From Oceanirhabdus sp942490885 (GTDB taxonomy: Bacteria > Bacillota > Clostridia > Clostridiales > Clostridiaceae), in NCBI GenBank assembly GCA_942490885.1, contig CALNYT010000002.1, forward strand, positions 496,001 through 560,000: a stretch of 64,000 nucleotides of DNA. The letters are read 5' to 3'. Each line of letters begins with the position of its first letter. The first letter of the stretch is position 1. The notes below the pieces were generated by a model, which was not told where the DNA came from, made no database searches, and was given only the letters and a program-made list of their open reading frames with translations. This document shows positions 52,693-60,490 of this stretch, in pieces. Both the position numbers and the translations under genes were made by a program.

Positions 52693-53667
52693 ATGGAAAA
52701 GGTATTGGAGCTTAAAAATGTAACAAGAGATTATAAATCAACAACAGGTGTTGTTAACAAGAAAAAAGTAATTGTGAATGCAGTGAAGCCTATGAGTTTT
52801 CATGTATACCGAGGTGAAATATTTGGTTTATTGGGACCTAATGGTGCTGGAAAAACAACAACAATCAAGATGATGACAACTCTTTTAACTCCTACATCAG
52901 GTGAATTAAAAATTCTTGGTTATGATTGTGTTAGTCATGAGAAAAAGATTAGGCCAAAAATTAATTTTGTATTTGGTGGGGAACGTAATCTCTATTGGAG
53001 ACTGAGTGCTGAGGATAATTTAGCTTTTTTTGCAGATTTATATTTGGTTCCTAGAGAAAAACAGAGTTCACTAATTGCTGATGTCCTTAAAAGAGTAGGT
53101 ATTTATGATGTTAGAAAGCGAAAAGTTGAAACTTTCTCAAAAGGGATGAAACAGAGATTGCAGATTGCAAAGGCTTTACTTAACGAACCTGAAATTCTTT
53201 TCTTAGATGAACCAACAATTGGTCTGGATCCTATAGGTGCAAGAGATTTGAGGAAAATAATTCGGGAAATTGCATCAAATGATACTACTGTAGTGTTAAC
53301 AACTCACTATATGCCTGAAGCAGAGGAATTATGTGATAGAATTGCGATAGTTAATGATGGAGAGTTAGTTGCTTTAAATAATGTAAAAGGTCTTAGAGAT
53401 ATGATTGATGAACCTGCGAAGTTGAGAATTCCTTCTGGTAATATATCAGATGATGAATGTCTTGTTTTGAAAAATCATCCAACAGTAAAAAAGGTATATA
53501 AAGTTGAAAAAAGTAACTTCATTGATGTATATACTCATGAGGTTGATCAAGTTTTGCAAGTTGTCATTGAAAAGTTTGGTCGAGATAAGATTAAAGGGGT
53601 TCAGATTCAAGATGTAAACCTTGAAGATGTCTATGTTGAATTAGTAGGAGGTAGTCATGCAGTCTAA
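52693..53667 (+). CDS. ABC-2 exporter ATP-binding protein
   Basis: 324 aa. Walker A GPNGAGKTT (residues 48-56), Q-loop region FVFGGERNLYWRL, signature FSKGMKQRLQIAKAL, Walker B EILFLDEPTIGLDP and H-switch LTTHYMPEAEEL. The C-terminal ~80 residues are the extension found in DRA-type drug or lipid exporters. Overlaps the first permease by 11 nt. The substrate is unknown; the adjacent ArsR regulator suggests induction by a small compound. Confidence 0.95.
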   Translation: MEKVLELKNVTRDYKSTTGVVNKKKVIVNAVKPMSFHVYRGEIFGLLGPNGAGKTTTIKMMTTLLTPTSGELKILGYDCVSHEKKIRPKINFVFGGERNLYWRLSAEDNLAFFADLYLVPREKQSSLIADVLKRVGIYDVRKRKVETFSKGMKQRLQIAKALLNEPEILFLDEPTIGLDPIGARDLRKIIREIASNDTTVVLTTHYMPEAEELCDRIAIVNDGELVALNNVKGLRDMIDEPAKLRIPSGNISDDECLVLKNHPTVKKVYKVEKSNFIDVYTHEVDQVLQVVIEKFGRDKIKGVQIQDVNLEDVYVELVGGSHAV

Positions 53668-54439
53668 AATACAAGTTATTATTGCCTGTATTAGGCAACA
53701 GTTTTCAACATCATTTGGTAGAAGTATGTTTAAATTTTGTGTGTTTGTTCAACCAATTATTTATGGTTTTATATTAGGAATGATGTATCTAGGAAAGTCT
53801 GGAGAAGACTTTTTAGTTTATGTCCTCTTTGGTAGTGGGATTGTATCATTTTGGAGTTCTATATGTTTTTCATCAGCGAGTGATATAGATCGTGAACGAT
53901 GGATGGGAACATTAGAAACAATATTTGTAGCTCCTGGAGGATTTAAAACTATCATTCTTGGAAAAATTATTGGTAATACTCTATGGGGGCTCGTTAGTAT
54001 GTTAATTAGTTCACTCTTCGTGTTAGTTGCATTTCAGAAACCTTTCACAATCAAAAATCCATTTTTACTGGTTGTAGGTTTTATTTTAATGACACTGTCA
54101 TTCATTGCAATTGCATTATTTATGTCTGGATTATTTACTCTGTCTCGTAACTCAAGATTGGTGATGAATTTCTTGGAGCATCCAATTTATCTGTTATGCG
54201 GGATAGTATTTCCACTAAAAGTAATACCTGTATTCATTAGACCACTTTCATACTTATTATCTCCAACATGGTCAGTAAAAATTTTAAGGATAGCAGTTGT
54301 GGGAGGTACTTACAAGGAGAAAGGATTTTATTTAGTTGGACTTATAACAATAACGATTATTTATTGGATAGTTGGTCATTTTTTATTTAAGCAGATAGTT
54401 CATAAAGCTAGAGTAGAAGCAACGTTGGGGGTGTATTAA
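53657..54439 (+). CDS. ABC-2 type permease, first subunit
   Basis: 260 aa with about six membrane helices. It has the ABC-2 patterns SASDIDRERWMGTLETIFVAPGG before TM3 and FLEHPIYLLCGIVFPLKVIP. TAGGAGG precedes the ATG, which lies 11 nt inside the ATPase gene; the stop overlaps the second permease by 1 nt. It presumably forms a heterodimer with the next product. Confidence 0.92.
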   Translation: MQSKIQVIIACIRQQFSTSFGRSMFKFCVFVQPIIYGFILGMMYLGKSGEDFLVYVLFGSGIVSFWSSICFSSASDIDRERWMGTLETIFVAPGGFKTIILGKIIGNTLWGLVSMLISSLFVLVAFQKPFTIKNPFLLVVGFILMTLSFIAIALFMSGLFTLSRNSRLVMNFLEHPIYLLCGIVFPLKVIPVFIRPLSYLLSPTWSVKILRIAVVGGTYKEKGFYLVGLITITIIYWIVGHFLFKQIVHKARVEATLGVY

Positions 54440-55227
54440 TGGAAGCAGTATTGCGATTCCATCGCAGATTTTTATTTAATTATAAGAATTCATTAGGAGC
54501 ATTATCATTTAAGGGATATCTGATATTTAGGATTGTTAATCCCTTCTTTCAGATGTTATTCTTCTGTACTGTAGCGAGTTACGTATATGGAACAGATAAC
54601 ATTTCACCATGGGTTATTGGAAATGCCCTTACACTTTGTTATTTCAGTGCATTCTTCGGAGTAGGACAAACATTTATTTCTGAACGTTCTCAAGGAACAC
54701 TAAAGACAATTTTAAGTGCTCCAACGAGTACAATTCACATAGTTTTACCTCGTGTTGTTATGCAAGCAGCTGATGCTTTAGTTTCTGTTGCTGTAGGGTT
54801 TATTACTGGAGCAGTATTCTTTGGATTTACAATACCTTTAGATGTACTGTTCCCATGTTTAGTAATTATCATAGTTGCCACATTTTCCGCTATGGGACTT
54901 GGTCTGCTTATTGGCTCATTTGCTTTGTTAACACGAGATATCAATATGTTATTAAATGTATTCTCAATGGTACTCATAGCGTTGACAGGTGCAAACTTCC
55001 ATGTAGCATTATTGCCTATGCCGCTTCAATGGATATCTAATTGCTTACCTCTTACACGTGGTATTCAATTAATGCGCCTAGTAGTACAGGGTGAATCATT
55101 TGTTGCAAATCAACACTTACTATTCCAAGAAGCTGCTTTAGGAATACTATTCTTCATAATTGGATTTGGAGTGTTTAAGATTGTAGAACAGTTATCTATT
55201 AAACATGCTACCCTTGATTTATACTAG
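54439..55227 (+). CDS. ABC-2 type permease, second subunit
   Basis: 262 aa, about six membrane helices. It contains FISERSQGTLKTILSAPTSTIHIVLPR (coupling region) and FHVALLPMPLQWISNCLPLTRGIQLMRL. The start codon shares bases with the previous stop (TAATG). Last gene of the exporter operon; a REP palindrome follows. Confidence 0.92.
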   Translation: MEAVLRFHRRFLFNYKNSLGALSFKGYLIFRIVNPFFQMLFFCTVASYVYGTDNISPWVIGNALTLCYFSAFFGVGQTFISERSQGTLKTILSAPTSTIHIVLPRVVMQAADALVSVAVGFITGAVFFGFTIPLDVLFPCLVIIIVATFSAMGLGLLIGSFALLTRDINMLLNVFSMVLIALTGANFHVALLPMPLQWISNCLPLTRGIQLMRLVVQGESFVANQHLLFQEAALGILFFIIGFGVFKIVEQLSIKHATLDLY

Positions 55228-55250
55228 GAGTTGCGTAAGTAGTACAGACA

Positions 55251-55295
55251 GGGGACGGTTCATGAATTTCTCTAATAAATTCATGAACCGTCCCC
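55251..55295. repeat. REP-like palindrome, copy 12
   Basis: The CATGAATTT-arm variant, 24 bp after the permease stop. Followed by TTATGGTAGAATATAACTAAA, as after copy 10. Confidence 0.95.
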
Positions 55296-55362
55296 GAATT
55301 GTATTAATTATGGTAGAATATAACTAAAATGAAAATGCTGTATTCTATGGAGTATGAGAAAT

Positions 55363-55614
55363 AATGGAGTTTAATAAATATTATTATGGTTTTTTTAGTG
55401 GTTAAGGATGAAAAAGTCAATGATAAAGTTATTGTTACGAAGATTATAGTAAGATGGGTTATGGAAGAGAAGTGGTAAAGGGATTTATTAATTGGTGTAA
55501 GGAAAGAAATTTAGTGCCTATATATCTGGTTGAGAAGAGAATCCTGCTTTAATTAAGCTTTCTGAAAGTGTGGGATTTCAGTTAAATAGTATGGAATGGA
55601 TTATTTCAAAGTAA
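55363..55614 (+). pseudogene. Internally deleted copy of the GNAT gene at 50552
   Basis: The first ~60 bp match the start of the 50552 gene (ATGGAGTTTAATAAATATTA) and the last ~180 bp match its end (GATGGGTTATGGAAGAGAAG, ATTTCAAAGTAA). About 430 bp between are missing and small frameshifts occur. Upstream, 55336-55362 also matches the tail of the preceding GNAT gene. It cannot encode a working enzyme. Confidence 0.85.
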
Positions 55615-55637
55615 AGGTAGAAGAAGGGGGGGGCACT

Positions 55638-56327
55638 ATGAACTTGATAACTGGTTATAAGGCTGTTTTTTTTGACTTGTTTTTTACATTGGCTAATCCA
55701 GTGTATAGTAATGATAGTATAGAAAATGAATACGATATTTTAACTATTGAAAAGAGTATATGGGAAGAGGTTTCTGAGAGTCAATATTATGAAAGAGGTA
55801 TTGGTAATCTTAAAGATCCATACAAAATTATAGAAAATATAGCTTTTGTAATAGATTCTGAAATATCACAGGACAAGTTGGTTAAAGCCACAGAAGCAAG
55901 AATAAATAGATTTAAAAAATGTTTAATGGAGATTGATATTGAAACTATTGATACAATTTCAAAAATCAAAAAGTTGAAGAAGAAAATGGGGTTAATTAGC
56001 AATTCTGACTGTATTGATAAATTAGGATGGGTGGAATCTCCAATATCAAAGTACTTTGATACTTCAATTTTTTCATGTGATGTCGGAGCCATGAAGCCTA
56101 ATAAAAGAATTTACGAAGCTGCTCTAAATATAATAAAAGAAAATCCCAGTGATTGTTTATATGTTGGCGATGGAGGTAATAGCGAACTTAAAGCTGCAAA
56201 AGAGTTAGGTATGACTACTGTATTAACTACTAAGCATATTAAGATATTATGGCCTGAAAAGATTAGTGAAATTCAAAGATATGCTGATTATAAAATTGAT
56301 GGAATAAACGAGTTGCTAGAACTATGA
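55638..56327 (+). CDS. HAD-superfamily hydrolase
   Basis: 229 aa. Motif I is VFFDLFFTLANP with Leu-Phe-Phe in place of DxD's second Asp, which would weaken phosphatase activity. Motif II is LISNSD, motif III is K in AMKPNKRIYE, and motif IV is YVGDGGNSELKAA. GGGGGGG at 55625-55633 favours ATG 55638; the frame is open upstream into the GNAT pseudogene. The substrate is unknown, and a dehalogenase-like or structural role is possible. Confidence 0.85.
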   Translation: MNLITGYKAVFFDLFFTLANPVYSNDSIENEYDILTIEKSIWEEVSESQYYERGIGNLKDPYKIIENIAFVIDSEISQDKLVKATEARINRFKKCLMEIDIETIDTISKIKKLKKKMGLISNSDCIDKLGWVESPISKYFDTSIFSCDVGAMKPNKRIYEAALNIIKENPSDCLYVGDGGNSELKAAKELGMTTVLTTKHIKILWPEKISEIQRYADYKIDGINELLEL

Positions 56328-56341
56328 TAATATACAAGCAA

Positions 56342-56384
56342 GGGACGGTTCATTAATTTTAGTAATAAATTAATGAACCGTCCC
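56342..56384. repeat. REP-like palindrome, copy 13
   Basis: GGGACGGTTCATTAATTT with complement, AGTAA tip, 15 bp after the HAD stop; the tip matches copy 10. Confidence 0.95.
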
Positions 56385-56422
56385 TAGCTTGGTTAGGTTT
56401 TGAGTAAATGGGGGGATAGACA

Positions 56423-56917
56423 ATGAATATAGAAATTGAAAAAATACCATACGATAAGAAATTAATTTTGAATAATTTGATGGAACTTTATAACTATGAT
56501 TTTAGTGAGTTTGAAGATGAGGATGTAAATGATTTTGGTTTATATGGATACCAGTATATAGATCATTATTGGACTGAAGAGGGAAGATACCCTTATATTA
56601 TTAAGGTTGATGATAAAATTGCAGGATTCGTATTGATAAGAACTACAGGTATCAATGAATATGGAATAAAACAATATTCAATAACTGAATTTTTTGTTAT
56701 GAAAAAATATAGAAAGAAGTCAGTGGGTAAAAAGGTTGCCATAGAGATATTTGAGTCTTTTAAAGGGGAATGGACAGTTTCACAAATTGAAGAAAATATG
56801 CCTGCACAAATGTTTTGGAGAAAGATTATAAATGAATATACGCAAGGAAACTACAGGGAAATTAGAGAAGATGGATGTGGTGGGCCTAAACAGATATTTA
56901 AATCTAAATCAATATAA
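56423..56917 (+). CDS. GNAT-family acetyltransferase
   Basis: 164 aa. The fold shows YPYIIKVDDKIAGFVLIRT, FFVMKKYRKKSVGKKVAIEIF (acetyl-CoA P-loop YRKKSVG) and MPAQMFWRKIINEYT. GGGGGGATAG precedes the ATG. Followed 32 bp later by a methyltransferase gene, possibly in one transcript. Substrate unknown. Confidence 0.88.
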   Translation: MNIEIEKIPYDKKLILNNLMELYNYDFSEFEDEDVNDFGLYGYQYIDHYWTEEGRYPYIIKVDDKIAGFVLIRTTGINEYGIKQYSITEFFVMKKYRKKSVGKKVAIEIFESFKGEWTVSQIEENMPAQMFWRKIINEYTQGNYREIREDGCGGPKQIFKSKSI

Positions 56918-56949
56918 AAAAGTATGATAATTAGGGGGACGAAGAATTT

Positions 56950-57573
56950 ATGAATAATCATGAGAAAGTAAGACATTGGGAAGAGCATGAAGGGGTAGAG
57001 ATTTTAAAGACTATAGGTGTAAAAGACGGGGAAAGTATTATAGATTTTGGTTGTGGATTTGGTCATTATGCATTTTGTGCATCTAAGGCTGTTGGAGAAA
57101 AAGGAAAGGTATATGCTGTTGATTTAGATAAGGGAATATTGAGCTTTGTTGATGAGTGTATTAGTAATATAGGGATTTCAAATATTACAACAGTTCATTC
57201 AAAACAAAAAAATACCCTTGATTTTCAGAGTGATGAAATTGATTGTATACTTTTATATGATATTCTTCATGGTGAGAACATAAACAGATTTGATTTCTTA
57301 AAAGAGGTACATAGGGTGTTAAAAGATGATGGAATACTATCTATACTTCCATTTCATTTATCAAATTTTAGAGATGTGAATGGAAATAAGAAAAAGTATT
57401 CAATTAAAAAATTGATTGAAGAAATATGTGATTTAGGATTTCAATTATCAAGTAAGATTGAGGATAGAGGAGTGCATTTTGAAAAGTATCATAGTCCACA
57501 TTATATTAAAAAAGGTGGCATTGATTTCGAAGATTTGGAAAGAGGGACTATAGTAAATTTTATTAAGATATAA
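56950..57573 (+). CDS. Class I SAM-dependent methyltransferase
   Basis: 207 aa. Motif I is IIDFGCGFGHYAFCAS, acidic AVDLDKGILSFV, CILLYDILHG and EVHRVLKDDGILSILPF, as in UbiE-type enzymes. GGGGGACG precedes the ATG. Substrate unknown. Confidence 0.9.
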   Translation: MNNHEKVRHWEEHEGVEILKTIGVKDGESIIDFGCGFGHYAFCASKAVGEKGKVYAVDLDKGILSFVDECISNIGISNITTVHSKQKNTLDFQSDEIDCILLYDILHGENINRFDFLKEVHRVLKDDGILSILPFHLSNFRDVNGNKKKYSIKKLIEEICDLGFQLSSKIEDRGVHFEKYHSPHYIKKGGIDFEDLERGTIVNFIKI

Positions 57574-57632
57574 AGAGTTATAAATTTATAAGTATATTAT
57601 GTAAAAGAATAAATATGAAAGAAGGGATAACA

Positions 57633-58388
57633 ATGAAACAATACTTCGGAAAGGAAGTACAAGTTATAATTGATAGACCTATGGGAAGTGAGCATCCAGA
57701 GTATGGATTCATATACCCAATTAACTATGGATATATACCTAACACGATAGCTGGGGACGGAGAAGAGCTTGATGCCTATGTTCTTGGGGAGTTTGAACCT
57801 CTAGAGAGTTATACTGGTAAAGTTATCGCAATAATACATAGAAAAGATGATAATGAAGATAAACTTGTGGTGGCAAAGGATAGTATAAGTTATAGTAAGG
57901 CGCAAATAGAAGCATTAACAGAATTTGTAGAAAGGTTTTTTGATTCTGAAGTATTATGTTCTGAATTTGTCAATGCTGGTACAAGGGTATCTGCGAAGGG
58001 ATTTGCTAGAAGAGGGGAAGAAATTCTAGTGATTGAAGAGAAAGATGCAACAAAAGGTTCTGTATACTACCGTCTCTTTGGTGGAGGAATGGAATTTCAG
58101 GAAAAGGCAACTGATACATTAAGAAGAGAGTATAAGGAAGAAGTAGGAGCTGATTTAATAAGTGAAAGATTCTTAGGGGTTATTGAGAATCCTTTTGAAA
58201 TCAAAGGAATAAAAGCTCATGAGATACTTATGTTATATGAGGTAGAGCTTCCTAAATATTATTATGAAAATGAGAAGTTTATTAGTAATTGTGATTTAGG
58301 CATAAGTCAAGCAATGTGGGTTAATAAGAGTGAATTTATTAAGGGCAATAAGGTTTTATTACCAGTTGAGATAGTGGAGTATTTATAG
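57633..58388 (+). CDS. Inorganic pyrophosphatase-like domain fused to a Nudix domain
   Basis: 251 aa from ATG 57633 (AGAAGGGA 6 nt upstream; the ATG at 57615 lies before it). Residues ~1-100 resemble a family I pyrophosphatase: HPEYGFIYPINYGYIP, GDGEELDAYVLG (two metal-ligand Asp) and RKDDNEDKLVVAK (Asp and DK retained). Residues ~125-245 are a Nudix hydrolase with FGGGMEFQEKATDTLRREY then KEEVGA. Nudix reactions can release pyrophosphate, so fusion to a pyrophosphatase would pull them forward. The substrate is unknown. Confidence 0.85.
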   Translation: MKQYFGKEVQVIIDRPMGSEHPEYGFIYPINYGYIPNTIAGDGEELDAYVLGEFEPLESYTGKVIAIIHRKDDNEDKLVVAKDSISYSKAQIEALTEFVERFFDSEVLCSEFVNAGTRVSAKGFARRGEEILVIEEKDATKGSVYYRLFGGGMEFQEKATDTLRREYKEEVGADLISERFLGVIENPFEIKGIKAHEILMLYEVELPKYYYENEKFISNCDLGISQAMWVNKSEFIKGNKVLLPVEIVEYL

Positions 58389-58407
58389 ACAACCGGGGGA
58401 CAAGCGG

Positions 58408-58490
58408 GGGGACGGTTCATTAATTTATTTAATAAATTAATGAACCGTCCCCTTTTGTTTTACCCTTTTGTTTTACCATTTTGTTTTATA
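58408..58490. repeat. REP-like palindrome, copy 14, with right-hand tandem units
   Basis: The core is 58408-58452, between convergent genes. The right flank (58450-58490) repeats CCTTTTGTTTTAC about three times, another variant of the flanking unit. Confidence 0.95.
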
Positions 58491-59994
58491 CTATTTTTTG
58501 TTTACCATAGTTCTTTTCATATCTAGTATATATTAATAGTGCAGCTCCAGAGAAGAATACTGGTCCACCGATACTCCATAAAGTTGATGATAAGTCACCG
58601 TTTGTAGCAGGCTCGATAATTGTAAAGAAGTTAGCAAAACCTACTGTTAAAGTAACTATTATAGAAGCAATAAGTGCTCCTTTCTTACTTTTATAAATCT
58701 CGAATGGTTTCTCTATTTCTTCTTTCTTTTTGAAAGCGTAGAATGCGCCAGAGATAAACATGTAAGGAAGAGTCATAGCAACGTTAGTCATTAATACTAA
58801 CTTAGAGAAGAACTCTGCTGCTGCATCTCCACCGAATGATACAAGAATGATCATTACAATAACAACCATAGCTTGAATCCACATACCGCTCTTTGGAATA
58901 CCATCTTTGATTTCACTTATTTTACCAGGCCATAATTCTTTTGGTGTACCTTGTATTAATTGTCTCAAAGGAGAGAATGTTAATGTGAAGAAAGCTCCAG
59001 TTAGTGCAAGTAACATAGAAATACCAACAAATCTAGCAACCCAGTTACCTAAAGAAATTGCAGCAACTTCACTCATACCAAATACTTGTCCTAATTGATA
59101 ACCTAAGTTATTCATAATTACATAAGCAACATTACCCATGTGAATACCTTCGCCAGTTAATGTTGCATCGAAGTTTGTGAACACACCTACGCAGAAAATA
59201 CCAATTGCATAACCAACAGCAATTACGATTGCGGCTATAGTAACACCTTTTGGGAAAGTTTTTTCAGGGTTTTCAGTTTGGTCAACAAGACCTCCAGTAA
59301 CTTCTATACCACCATAAGCGAAGATAGCAAATACTAAGAATGAAAATACTGCTATTGAACTTTGGTAAGAGGCGTTTGGTGATTTAAATAAATCAGCTGC
59401 AGAAGAAATTGGTTGAGCAAGCTCTCCTCCGTTACCAAAGAATACGATTACCGCACCTAAGATTAATAAAACATTAAGTAAAGATACAGCAATACCACCT
59501 ATAGAAGTAATTTTTGTGATTTTGTTTAATCCTTTAGTTGAAATAAATGTAACAAATAATATCCAACAAACACCTAATAATCCTAAAGTTTGAGTAGAAC
59601 TTAGTCCAAATAGTGACCAAGTTGAAGTTTGATCGGTACCTAATACAGCAGTTGAGAATACAACCCAGATAGCAGATCCAACATTAACCATCCAAATAAT
59701 ATAAGATGAATACCACATGAATGTGGCAACGAATGCATATTTAGGTCCTACGGATTTTGACATCCAAGAATAAATACCACCTTTTTCATTTTTAAATGCA
59801 GCTCCATATTCCGCCATCATGAAAGCAAATGGAATAAAGAATGTTATTGCAGAAAAAATATACCAAGGAATGGCAGCATAACCCATTAAAAAGAATGATC
59901 TAGGCATATTGGCAAAACCAAATACCGAAGTAAAAATCATTAAAACTAATGAGATTAAGGTTAATTTTTTAGAATTTTCATTTTGTGATGACAT
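58486..59994 (-). CDS. yjeM: APC-family amino-acid transporter, YjeM type
   Basis: 502 aa with about 12 membrane helices. Strong recall of E. coli YjeM: LMIFTSVFGFANMPRSFFLMG, FMMAEYGAAFKNEKGGIYSWM, FMWYSSYIIWMVN, IFAYGGIEVTGGLVDQTENPEK and FTLTFSPLRQLIQGTPKELWP. This belongs to the glutamate:GABA antiporter branch; the true substrate is unproven. AGGAGG on the minus strand precedes ATG 59994. It is single and its 3' end faces REP copy 14. Confidence 0.93.
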   Translation of the reverse strand: MSSQNENSKKLTLISLVLMIFTSVFGFANMPRSFFLMGYAAIPWYIFSAITFFIPFAFMMAEYGAAFKNEKGGIYSWMSKSVGPKYAFVATFMWYSSYIIWMVNVGSAIWVVFSTAVLGTDQTSTWSLFGLSSTQTLGLLGVCWILFVTFISTKGLNKITKITSIGGIAVSLLNVLLILGAVIVFFGNGGELAQPISSAADLFKSPNASYQSSIAVFSFLVFAIFAYGGIEVTGGLVDQTENPEKTFPKGVTIAAIVIAVGYAIGIFCVGVFTNFDATLTGEGIHMGNVAYVIMNNLGYQLGQVFGMSEVAAISLGNWVARFVGISMLLALTGAFFTLTFSPLRQLIQGTPKELWPGKISEIKDGIPKSGMWIQAMVVIVMIILVSFGGDAAAEFFSKLVLMTNVAMTLPYMFISGAFYAFKKKEEIEKPFEIYKSKKGALIASIIVTLTVGFANFFTIIEPATNGDLSSTLWSIGGPVFFSGAALLIYTRYEKNYGKQKIV

Positions 59995-60490
59995 TGTAAT
60001 CCTCCTCTAACATAATGTAAAATTCGTGTCGAAAAAAGTCTAACATATAGAGAGGGAAAAAACAATTTATTTGAAAAAGTTTAATTATTATATATTTTCG
60101 GTAAAATTACAATTTAGAAATATAATTGACAGCTGTAGCAAATGATTAATATAACTAATTTTAAAGTATTAGTTAAGTTGAATATTATTTACCAATAGTA
60201 CAGGAGATTTTTTTGAATGAAGAGGATTAAATAGAAAATATTAAAAAAATAAATATGATATGGTTGGTGCTATTTATTATTATAAATAAAGGTGTATTAT
60301 ATCAATGTAAGATTACTTTATTCAAGTAAAAATATTTATGACTATAATGAAAGAGTAAAAAGTCTCAATATTGTGGGAAAATAAAGAAAAACTACTGAAA
60401 AAAATAATCAGCAGTTTACTTAAGGATGGTACTCAGTAACAAAAGTTATATACAATCATAGGGTTTCAAGAGAAGTGCGGAGTTATTCTT
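59995..60490. other. Intergenic region between two minus-strand genes
   Basis: Nearly 500 bp of AT-rich DNA without an ORF. It must contain the promoter of the yjeM gene, and holds the terminator of the peptidase gene (60389-60417). Nothing else stands out. Confidence 0.5.
60389..60417 (-). terminator. Intrinsic terminator of the M3 peptidase gene
   Basis: Minus strand: AAACTGCTGA pairs with TCAGTAGTTT (one mismatch), 9-nt loop, followed by TTCTTTATTTT. Confidence 0.75.
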
